DNA of 15,331 nucleotides from Candidatus Neomicrothrix sp. UBA825 (lineage in GTDB: Bacteria; Actinomycetota; Acidimicrobiia; Acidimicrobiales; UBA8592): NCBI GenBank assembly GCA_002295705.1, contig DBHP01000043.1, positions 6,652 to 21,982 of the forward strand, read 5' to 3'. The translations under genes were made by a program, and so were the position numbers. Below the pieces are notes generated by a model. That model had not been told where the DNA came from and did not search any database. It was given only the letters and a program-made list of their open reading frames with translations. Shown one piece after another: positions 6,899-13,817 of the stretch (the stretch's first letter is position 1; every line of letters starts with the position of its first letter).

Positions 6899-7510
6899 CT
6901 AGTTACTATCGCCTGATAGTTTAGGCCAATCATTAGTTCCTTCAATTTCTCTTGTTCTAGGTTCATCTATTTTTCTTTTCAGTCCAACAAGTATAAATAA
7001 TCCGATAGGTATAAGCATTTTTTCAAGCTGATATTCAAATATGGGAGCGAGTGCTATTGTCAAGATGATTACTGTGACAGTCGTAGGCATGAATTTTCGT
7101 GTTTTTAGCCAAGCTAACCCCGATACAGCTATCGCAATGAATGCAGAGTATGGAAGTAATGCTGCTGTGAACCCTCCTGCAGGAGAAAGTCCTTTTCCTC
7201 CTATAAACCTCAACCAAATGGGGAATCCATGACCCACAAGTAGCAGAATACCTGCGAATACTATTCTTGCTGAACTTTCATTTGAGACAATTACTGCGAG
7301 CACAGCTCCTTTAGCGAAATCCAGAAGGAATACAAGCGAACCCCATCGGGGGCCTACAGTATGGAAAACATTTCTTGCACCTACATTGCCCTCTCCTGCT
7401 TTTCTGACATCTATGCTTTTGACGGCTTTGGCGATAATGTACGCAACCGGGATTGATCCAAGAAAGTACGCTATTACGCCGATCAAGAGATAGTAAATAA
7501 CAGAGTTCAT
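6899..7510 (-). CDS. plsY: PlsY-family (DUF205) glycerol-3-phosphate acyltransferase, divergent
   Basis: Canonical PlsY transfers an acyl group from acyl-phosphate to glycerol-3-phosphate at the membrane, the first acylation of phospholipid synthesis. From the ATG at 7510 the protein has 203 residues, the normal family length; an upstream TTG at 7576 would add 22 residues with no family counterpart. Visible landmarks: GSIPVAY at 18-24, GEGNVGARNV at 39-48 followed by LDFAKG, GHGFPIWLRFIGGKG at 93-107, and about five hydrophobic segments. The first motif normally reads GSGNxGATNVxR; here Ser is Glu40, Thr is Arg46 and the final Arg is His50. The C-terminal motif (usually HxxNIxRLxxGtE) is poorly kept (KRKIDEPRTREIEGTN). 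It is therefore a clear family member but possibly a paralog with altered substrate or activity. It precedes the glycosyltransferase by 23 bases. Confidence 0.82.
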   Translation of the reverse strand: MNSVIYYLLIGVIAYFLGSIPVAYIIAKAVKSIDVRKAGEGNVGARNVFHTVGPRWGSLVFLLDFAKGAVLAVIVSNESSARIVFAGILLLVGHGFPIWLRFIGGKGLSPAGGFTAALLPYSAFIAIAVSGLAWLKTRKFMPTTVTVIILTIALAPIFEYQLEKMLIPIGLFILVGLKRKIDEPRTREIEGTNDWPKLSGDSN

Positions 7511-7547
7511 AACATCAGCACCAAGTTGCCATATTAGAAGATACTGA

Positions 7548-7559
7548 ATGTTTAAACAT
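7548..7559. promoter_or_regulatory. 12-bp perfect palindrome between divergent genes
   Basis: ATGTTTAAACAT is self-complementary and lies in the 128-base region between the divergent PlsY-like gene and the phosphotransferase gene. It could bind a dimeric regulator. Several 12-base palindromes are expected by chance in 15 kb, so only its position makes it notable. Confidence 0.2.
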
Positions 7560-7638
7560 ACTTGCAGAGAAATCAATAGTGATTCTTCCCTGTGCTCAAA
7601 AATTTAACATAAAGCGATTTTCGCTCTACGCTTCAAGA

Positions 7639-8676
7639 ATGGCAAGTAATGACCTTCCGGGTATTAATAGGGAAAATGTTGTGGGCTGGCTGACAGAACG
7701 TTCTGAAGTTACTGGGGAAGTACGTTTTAATGTAGTCACCCACGGAAGGTCTAATCTGACGTACAAGTTGGAGGATGAAGCGGATAGAAAATGGATTCTT
7801 CGAAGGCCTCCTACTGGGCACATACTTGCTTCTGCTCATGATATGGGACGTGAACATAAAATTATTTCTGCGCTCGGTCCGAGCAATGTACCAGTCCCTG
7901 GAATTGTGGGTATGTGTCTAGATGAAAATGTTACAGGCGCACCTTTTTTCGTGATGGACTTTGTTGAGGGAAGCATTGTTAAGGATCGCGTTGATGCTCA
8001 GAGTTTCTCTCCAGACGAACGAAGGATACAGAGTATTTCTCTTGTGGAGACTTTGGCTACTCTTCATGATGTTGATCCCGAAAGTGTTGGCCTTGGTGAT
8101 TTAGGAAAACGTGAGGACTATATCGGTCGTCAGCTACGAAGATGGAAGCGTCAGGTCGATGAGGGGTCCGACAGGGATATGCCTCTCTTCTACGAACTTC
8201 ATAAAAGACTCGAGAAGTGTATTCCGGATCAGAAAGGGTACGGGATAACCCATGGTGATTACCGGCTAGATAATTGTATGATTGGCGCAGATAACCATGT
8301 CGCAGCTGTGCTGGATTGGGAATTATGCACATTAGGTGATGTGCTCGCCGATTTGGGTGGCATGTTGATGTGGTGGGGTGAGATGGGCACCTCAGACTCA
8401 CTTATTATGAGTGACGCTCCGACACTTGCAGAGGGTTATATTAACCCTGAGATGGTTGCTGAACGTTATGAATCGGTTTCTGGGCGAGATCTTTCAAACT
8501 TGCCTTTCTATGTTGCTTTTCAGTTTTGGCGTTTGGCAGCAATCACTGAAGGGGTAAGAGTTAGGTTTACAGCAGGAGCTATGGGGAATAAAGATATTGG
8601 CGATGAGATGGACGGTTTTAATTCTCGTATCGACGCACTTCTCGATGCCTCGTACACGAAACTCAAAGAACTTTAA
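7639..8676 (+). CDS. APH-family phosphotransferase (ACAD10-type kinase domain)
   Basis: Counting from the ATG at 7639, 345 residues with the aminoglycoside-phosphotransferase/choline-kinase fold. Features: HGRSNLTYKL at 35-44 as the glycine-rich nucleotide loop, ILRRPP at 53-58, the catalytic loop HGDYRLDN with Asp207 and Asn212, and the metal-binding LDWE with Asp226. The GRSNLTY...RRPPTGH...AHDMGRE pattern is that of the group found as the N-terminal part of mammalian ACAD10/11 and next to bacterial acyl-CoA dehydrogenases, not of antibiotic-resistance kinases. In ACAD10/11 this domain has been linked to phosphorylation of 4-hydroxy acyl groups. An in-frame GTG at 7579 is possible, but the extra 20 residues do not resemble the family. 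It converges on the epoxide hydrolase with a four-base overlap of stops, near an acyl-CoA dehydrogenase, which fits a fatty-acid or hydroxy-acid role rather than resistance. Confidence 0.9.
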   Translation: MASNDLPGINRENVVGWLTERSEVTGEVRFNVVTHGRSNLTYKLEDEADRKWILRRPPTGHILASAHDMGREHKIISALGPSNVPVPGIVGMCLDENVTGAPFFVMDFVEGSIVKDRVDAQSFSPDERRIQSISLVETLATLHDVDPESVGLGDLGKREDYIGRQLRRWKRQVDEGSDRDMPLFYELHKRLEKCIPDQKGYGITHGDYRLDNCMIGADNHVAAVLDWELCTLGDVLADLGGMLMWWGEMGTSDSLIMSDAPTLAEGYINPEMVAERYESVSGRDLSNLPFYVAFQFWRLAAITEGVRVRFTAGAMGNKDIGDEMDGFNSRIDALLDASYTKLKEL

Positions 8677-9836
8677 CTCAATGCTCTGAAAAACTTTCGA
8701 ATATCTTTTGTTGCGAGCTCTGGTTTTTCGGCAGCTGCAAAATGGCCTCCCTCAGGCATGACGGTGTAGTGCTTGAGATTGGTATATTCGTTGAGTATTG
8801 AGTGGGGAAGATGCACAACATCTTTCGGGAAAACTGCAATCCCAGTAGGTGCTTCAAGTCGTGGAATTCGGTTGTGGGCTAACGGCCATGGTTTCTTAAA
8901 ATGCTCATGGTAAAGACGAAGAGATGATCCAATTGAGTCTGTGCACCAATAGAGTGACGCTGTAGTGCATAAATGTTCTCGGGTAAATGACTGTTCCACA
9001 TCTCCGGTGTTGTCACTCCAGTTCTTTCTACGTTCCCATATCCAAGCAGCTGTTGCTATAGGTGAGTCAGCCAGTGCGAATGCTAGTGTTTGTGGGTCTA
9101 ACAAATGAGTAGTGATATGTGAGCGTATGGTATCTTCAGCCTCTCTACTACGTTCTATCTTCCACTTTTCATCATCAGCCCATGACTCAGGTGGCAGGCT
9201 TCTTCTATCTACGCCAGGAATAACGCTCAAACTCATATGTGCGCCAATTATTGAATCAGTAAACTCATGGGCTAGGTGAGCTGTTACCAAAGCTCCCCAA
9301 TCTCCTCCATGAGCACAGAATTTCGTGTGACCAAGGATTTCTGTCATCAAAGTGTTCCAGAGTTTCGCTATTTCTCGGACATCAACGCCAGCTTTAGTCA
9401 ACGGTGAAGAGAAAATGAATCCTGGAAGTGAGGGGACATACACATCAAAGCTATCCTTGGCGTCTCCCCCATACTTTTCAGGGTCGCTTAGTGGACCAAT
9501 CACATCTTTGAAATCCCAAAATGTCCACGGCCATCCGTGGGTTAGAATTAAAGGCTTTGGGTTCGGTCCTTTGCCTGGTGCGTGAAGGTAATGGATGGGT
9601 ACCTGATCTATGGTGACAGAAAAGTGCTCCCATTCATTTATTTGGGCAGCTACATTGTCCCACTTCCACTCGGTGGTCCAATAGTTGACCATGTCCTGCA
9701 TCCACTGCTTCGGTACACCATAGTCCCAGCTGTCTTCTCCTATTATTGGAGGCCACTTTGTGTTCTCTAACCTCAAGAGCATTCCTTCGATTACTTTAGG
9801 ATTGATATCTATTTCAATTTGCTTTGGTTCGCTCAT
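8673..9836 (-). CDS. Epoxide hydrolase (EHN domain plus alpha/beta hydrolase)
   Basis: A 387-residue enzyme of the microsomal-type epoxide hydrolase group, opening epoxides to vicinal diols in two steps through an ester intermediate. The N-terminal EHN region (about 5-110) contains the typical TKWP and WDYGVP...W.Y segments. The hydrolase core has the oxyanion-hole motif HGWP at 100-103, LPGFIFSSP (137-145) and the nucleophile Asp179 in HGGDWGA. The lid has Tyr-containing helices, and PEGGHFAAAEKP supplies the general-base His365. There is no clear signal peptide, so it is probably cytosolic. The start lies two bases after the EthD gene's stop, with GAGAG a few bases upstream, so it is the third gene of a tight operon with the acyl-CoA dehydrogenase and EthD genes. 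The substrate is unknown. Juvenile-hormone-type and xenobiotic epoxide hydrolases share this architecture. Confidence 0.92.
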   Translation of the reverse strand: MSEPKQIEIDINPKVIEGMLLRLENTKWPPIIGEDSWDYGVPKQWMQDMVNYWTTEWKWDNVAAQINEWEHFSVTIDQVPIHYLHAPGKGPNPKPLILTHGWPWTFWDFKDVIGPLSDPEKYGGDAKDSFDVYVPSLPGFIFSSPLTKAGVDVREIAKLWNTLMTEILGHTKFCAHGGDWGALVTAHLAHEFTDSIIGAHMSLSVIPGVDRRSLPPESWADDEKWKIERSREAEDTIRSHITTHLLDPQTLAFALADSPIATAAWIWERRKNWSDNTGDVEQSFTREHLCTTASLYWCTDSIGSSLRLYHEHFKKPWPLAHNRIPRLEAPTGIAVFPKDVVHLPHSILNEYTNLKHYTVMPEGGHFAAAEKPELATKDIRKFFRALS

Positions 9837-9838
9837 AA

Positions 9839-10462
9839 TTACTCTCTGTTTGCTATCTCAGCGACTATTGCCGATTGTGTCTTCCCGAAGTCAATGAATG
9901 TTTCAGTATCTCTTCTTACCACTTCAGGACTTGAAACGTCCAAATAGAATCGTTCATTCCAGTCTTCGCTAGTCGCAAACCACAATTCACTAATCGCATT
10001 GAACTCAAAGCCATTGGGATAGCTTCCATAGATAATATCAATATCAAAATTTTGGGCATAGGCCTGCATCCCGTGATGCTCCCGAGCTATGGATGCATGT
10101 GCCAGGTACCGTGCATGAAATGTATCAGTATCTAAATTATGTCTTTTAGATACGAAGGAGATTTGCTTTATCCCTCCATACGTCGGGATAAAATCTTGTG
10201 GCCTAGAATCCCAATGATGAATTTTAGTTACAGATACGCCAATGTCAGCTTGGATGTCCGGTGTCAGGGACCAAACAACGCCAGCGAACCGAGGTTCATA
10301 GTTTGAGATTCCGCGCAAATTCTCGAGCGGTGACTGATCGGTTACAACATCAATAGAAAGAACATCAGAGATGTTTTCGTAATCAATTCTTTCAGGCACT
10401 TCAGTGAAGAATATGTGCGCATAGCAGGGGTTTTTGACTACCCCTTTGGAATGTCTTTCCAT
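9839..10462 (-). CDS. EthD-domain protein with an uncharacterised N-terminal half
   Basis: A 207-residue protein. Residues about 98-195 fit the EthD fold, a dimeric alpha+beta barrel: KQISFVSKRHNL, F115 with YLAHASIAREHH (119-130), QAYAQNF, then the ISELWFATSEDW strand and the D..TFIDF end. EthD proteins accompany oxygenases and acyl-CoA catabolic genes, such as the ethyl-tert-butyl-ether degradation cluster; their biochemical role is mostly unknown. Residues 1-97 have no motif I recognise and may be a second, degenerate barrel repeat. The gene starts inside the acyl-CoA dehydrogenase (25-base overlap) with GAGG six bases before the ATG (10469-10472), and ends two bases before the epoxide hydrolase, so all three should be made together. 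It contains no obvious catalytic motif. Confidence 0.8.
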   Translation of the reverse strand: MERHSKGVVKNPCYAHIFFTEVPERIDYENISDVLSIDVVTDQSPLENLRGISNYEPRFAGVVWSLTPDIQADIGVSVTKIHHWDSRPQDFIPTYGGIKQISFVSKRHNLDTDTFHARYLAHASIAREHHGMQAYAQNFDIDIIYGSYPNGFEFNAISELWFATSEDWNERFYLDVSSPEVVRRDTETFIDFGKTQSAIVAEIANRE

Positions 10463-11634
10463 GGAATACCTCTATCAACGCGTATATCTCTAGGAAGTCC
10501 TAGTGCCTGTTCCCCTAAATTATTGTGGTGGACTTCATCTGTTCCTCCACCAATAGAGATCGGGTATCGTGAGTGTAGTACTTCCATTGCCCACTCGCTT
10601 GCAGTGTGCGTAGATACGACACCAGCTGCACCTAGAATTTCTTGGGCAAGGTCACCTTCAATTCTTCTATTCTCGGCGACAAAGAGTTTAACAATTGAAG
10701 GATGAATAGGTGGCATCTGCCCATTACGCACAGCGACAGAGATTCTATCACTCATGAGTTTGAGAAGTTTGTTTCTGGAGTACACGTTTGCTAACTTTTG
10801 CCGCAAAACAGGCTCATGGTGCCTTCCTAGGCTTTGTGCCAACTGAATTAGTTGACTTGGATTATCTCCTGCCGCTCCGCCAATCATGGCTGACTCGTTG
10901 CTCATTACTACCCTAGCTGGCCCCCACCCCTTGTCTATTTCTCCGAGTACGTTCTCAATGTGGCACCGTGCGCCGTCTAAGAAGACTTCAGCGAAGTGCC
11001 CTGCACCATGTGCTTGTATGAGCGGTCGAACTTCAACGCCCGGTTGATTCATATCAAATAGTAGAAAAGTTATACCTTCATGTTTATGCGCATTTGGGTT
11101 TGTTCTTACAAGGAGGATTCCCATATCGGCGTACATTGCGGCAGAGTTCCACACCTTTTGCCCATGGATCACAAATTCATCGCCATCAAGTTCAGCTTTA
11201 GCCCCAAGCCCAGCTAAGTCACTACCTGCACCAGGTTCACTAAATAGTTGACACCAGCTTACTTCACCACTCATTAGCGTCTTGATATGTTGTTGTTTCT
11301 GGTTTTCTGTTCCGTATTTGAGTAAAGCAGGAAGAGCCATGGCGATTATAGAGTGATAGAAGCCGGTATGTACTTGGTAACCAGTTGATTCTTCACGAAA
11401 TATTCTCTGCATCCATGCTTCACCACCATAACCGCCGTATTCGGTAGGGACGGTAGTCCCTGCAAAGCCTGCTTCGTACAGTTTCATTTGCAGTTGTTGG
11501 CATGCGTTGTGGTGATCCTTCTCGGTTTCCTTACTCGGCATCCAATGAAGAGTTGAGAAGGGTTGTCGTTCTTTCAGAGGATCTATATTATCTTTAAGCC
11601 ACTGCTGAGTCTTCAGGCGGTACTGCTCTTCCAT
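10438..11634 (-). CDS. Acyl-CoA dehydrogenase (FadE-like)
   Basis: An FAD enzyme introducing a 2,3-double bond into acyl-CoA. From the ATG at 11634 it has 398 residues, the usual length. Visible: TVPTEYGGYGG in the N-terminal domain, the flavin/substrate segment CQLFSEPGAGSDLAGL, GQKVWNSAA, and the C-terminal GGGTDEVHHN...LGLPRD. The Glu that precedes GT in medium-chain enzymes is Gly364 here. Glu247 in MSNESAM lies where isovaleryl-CoA dehydrogenase has its catalytic Glu254, so the catalytic base is probably at that site (inference). ATGs at 11652 and further upstream extend the frame, but the extension is hydrophobic and unlike the family. AGAG eight bases before 11634 supports that start. 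First gene of the operon with EthD and epoxide hydrolase genes; divergent from the S9 peptidase with only about 90 bases between starts. A TAGAAT at 11660-11665 is a possible -10 for it. Confidence 0.94.
   Translation of the reverse strand: MEEQYRLKTQQWLKDNIDPLKERQPFSTLHWMPSKETEKDHHNACQQLQMKLYEAGFAGTTVPTEYGGYGGEAWMQRIFREESTGYQVHTGFYHSIIAMALPALLKYGTENQKQQHIKTLMSGEVSWCQLFSEPGAGSDLAGLGAKAELDGDEFVIHGQKVWNSAAMYADMGILLVRTNPNAHKHEGITFLLFDMNQPGVEVRPLIQAHGAGHFAEVFLDGARCHIENVLGEIDKGWGPARVVMSNESAMIGGAAGDNPSQLIQLAQSLGRHHEPVLRQKLANVYSRNKLLKLMSDRISVAVRNGQMPPIHPSIVKLFVAENRRIEGDLAQEILGAAGVVSTHTASEWAMEVLHSRYPISIGGGTDEVHHNNLGEQALGLPRDIRVDRGIPWKDIPKG
10469..10472 (-). promoter_or_regulatory. Ribosome binding site inside the acyl-CoA dehydrogenase gene
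   Basis: GAGG on the minus strand, six bases before the ATG at 10462, lies within the last codons of the acyl-CoA dehydrogenase. It supports the overlapping start of the EthD gene and suggests translational coupling. Confidence 0.5.
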
Positions 11635-11723
11635 ATTTTGATCTCTAGTCATTACTCGGATTCTATGGTGAAGATCCTGTTTGTAGCGAATATCGTAGAA
11701 GAAGATAAGGAAAAGAAATATTG

Positions 11724-13817
11724 ATGGAATCATTCCCGAGACAAAACGCTAGAACACGAAGATTCACTATTGGTGCGCCACGCTCTTTTTCCTTGTCAGC
11801 TAGTGGAGATTGGGTCACGTTCTTACAATCTAATTCGGGGAATGACCCATTGAATAAACTGTGGGCTTGGAGTGCTTCTTCAGGTCGAATAAAAGTGATT
11901 GCTGATCTTGAGACTTTGATAAATGGCGGTAGTGGCGAGACTATTTCCCGTGAAGAACAGGCTCGTCGTGAACGGGTTAGAGAAATAGGGGCCGGAATCG
12001 TATCGTACAGCGCGAACAGTCATTCACCGAACATAGCGTTTGCATCGAATCAGTCGTTGTTTAAAGTCGGGGTTGAGTCCTCAGAGGTATCTCATTTCAA
12101 TTTGGGTAAAAATATTTTTGACCCGCAAATAAGCCATAACGGAAACCTGATTGCCTATGTTTCAGAAGGCCAATTGAGATATGTTGACGAAACCGGAAAC
12201 GATCACGCTGTCAGCCCACCAAAAACAGATGAAAAGTCATTTGGTGTTGCTGATTTTATCGCTGCGGAAGAGATGGGCAGAAGAAGGGGATATTGGTGGT
12301 CCCCGAATAACGACAAACTACTGGTTACGAGCGTTGACGAATCAGATGTTCTTTCATGGCATATCCTCAAATCATCAGATCCTAGCAATGCGCCTTCAGT
12401 GATCAAATATCCTAAAGCCGGAACGAAGAACCCCAATGTCGGCCTTGAAATCTATTCATTAGATGGAGAGTCGGTCTCTATTGACTGGAATGAGAGCAAT
12501 ACATGGGAATATCTTGTGAGTATTCAGTGGACTGAACCAAATGCTATTTTTGCAACTGTTCAAACACGTGATCAAAAGACAACTGGCATACTCCGCATCA
12601 ATACTATGGATGGCTTTGTTGAGGAAATATATCGATGGGACAATCAGTGCTGGGTTGAAATTATTCCCGGTGCTCCGAAAGTAGTTGGGGAACGCATTAT
12701 CACAATTGAGGATCACGATGAGACAAGAAGAGTAATGATTGATGGGAGGCCTTGCTCTCCTGAGGGGATTCAAATACGATCACTGATTCATTTCAACGAA
12801 GACGGTCTGCTGGCCACATGTAATCCGAACCCACTAGATCAACAGATATGTCGCGTGACTGTGTCCGGCGACACTACCTTGATTACCGAAACGGCGGGAA
12901 TTCATGAAGCTAATGCTAATGATGCGTTGATGGTTATTCAGCACCGAAGTATGAACTTTGATGGAGTGAAAACAGGTTTCTATAAAGATAACAAACTCAT
13001 TATTGAGATTCCGGACCATTCAGAGATCCCTAACATCACGCTCAATAGTCTTTTCCATAAAGCTGGAGAACTTGACCTTGAAACCGCCGTACTTCTTCCG
13101 GCAGATCATGATGGTGAGACTACTCTCCCTGTTTTGCTTGACCCGTATGGGGGTCCCCATGCTCAACGGGTTCGAAATGCGCGTGGCCTTTTCGGAGTTT
13201 CGCAATGGTTCGCTGATCAGGGATTTGCTGTGGTCGTAACTGATGGACGAGGAACACCCGGACGTTCACCTAGTTTTGAGCGGGAAGTTTATGGAGATCT
13301 CGCCACCTACGCTCTTGTGGACCAAATTGATGCGCTCCATAGCATTTCAGCAAACTATGATTTCATTGATTTAGATAGAGTCGCGATTCGCGGCTGGTCT
13401 TTCGGTGGATACTTAGCCGCTTTAGCTGTGATCAGAAGGCCTGATGTATTCCACGCTGCCGTTGCAGGAGCCCCTGTCACTGACTGGTCGCTCTATGACA
13501 CGCACTATACCGAACGATACCTTGGCCATCCTGAAACGAAACCAGAGAATTACGCTAAAACAAACTTATGCAACGAAGCAAACAAACTTGAGCGACCTCT
13601 ACTTTTGATTCATGGGTTAGCCGATGACAATGTTGTTGCTGCTCACACCTTTCAATTATCTCAGGCCTTACTTGAGGCAGGTAAACCTCATGAGGTTCTT
13701 CCACTCACTGGGGTCACGCATATGACCCCACAAGAAACTGTTGCTGAGAACCTTTTACGAATACAGTTGAGTTTTATACAAAGATCTTTAGGAATTAGAG
13801 AAGAGGGGAACGAATGA
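11724..13817 (+). CDS. S9 family prolyl oligopeptidase, DPP-IV-type
   Basis: A 697-residue serine peptidase. The N-terminal beta-propeller (about 1-430) is followed by an alpha/beta hydrolase domain. The propeller carries DFIAAEEMGRRRGYWWSP with Glu182-Glu183, the double-Glu pair by which dipeptidyl peptidases hold the free amino end of substrates. The hydrolase domain starts near LPVLLDPYGGPH. The triad is Ser559 in GWSFGGY, Asp634 in LADDNVV and His666 in GVTHM. It should release N-terminal dipeptides, often after Pro or Ala. There is no signal peptide, so it is probably cytosolic. TTG at 11721 directly precedes the ATG and is better spaced from the AAGGA at 11707-11711 (9 versus 12 bases), so either may be used. 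The stop overlaps the next gene by ATGA, tying it to the CoA-transferase, an odd partner for a peptidase. Confidence 0.95.
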   Translation: MESFPRQNARTRRFTIGAPRSFSLSASGDWVTFLQSNSGNDPLNKLWAWSASSGRIKVIADLETLINGGSGETISREEQARRERVREIGAGIVSYSANSHSPNIAFASNQSLFKVGVESSEVSHFNLGKNIFDPQISHNGNLIAYVSEGQLRYVDETGNDHAVSPPKTDEKSFGVADFIAAEEMGRRRGYWWSPNNDKLLVTSVDESDVLSWHILKSSDPSNAPSVIKYPKAGTKNPNVGLEIYSLDGESVSIDWNESNTWEYLVSIQWTEPNAIFATVQTRDQKTTGILRINTMDGFVEEIYRWDNQCWVEIIPGAPKVVGERIITIEDHDETRRVMIDGRPCSPEGIQIRSLIHFNEDGLLATCNPNPLDQQICRVTVSGDTTLITETAGIHEANANDALMVIQHRSMNFDGVKTGFYKDNKLIIEIPDHSEIPNITLNSLFHKAGELDLETAVLLPADHDGETTLPVLLDPYGGPHAQRVRNARGLFGVSQWFADQGFAVVVTDGRGTPGRSPSFEREVYGDLATYALVDQIDALHSISANYDFIDLDRVAIRGWSFGGYLAALAVIRRPDVFHAAVAGAPVTDWSLYDTHYTERYLGHPETKPENYAKTNLCNEANKLERPLLLIHGLADDNVVAAHTFQLSQALLEAGKPHEVLPLTGVTHMTPQETVAENLLRIQLSFIQRSLGIREEGNE

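Noticed and set aside
7511..7576. 22-residue TTG-initiated extension of the PlsY-like protein
   Set aside because: It precedes the first conserved membrane helix. PlsY proteins are about 200 residues and the internal ATG gives that length.
7639..8676. Antibiotic-resistance aminoglycoside kinase
   Set aside because: The fold is shared, but the RRPPTGH and AHDMGRE segments and the acyl-CoA neighbours identify the ACAD10-type metabolic group.
12459..12773. 104-codon open frame antisense to the S9 peptidase propeller
   Set aside because: The plus-strand frame is continuous and carries family motifs, while the antisense frame shows no domain or start signals.
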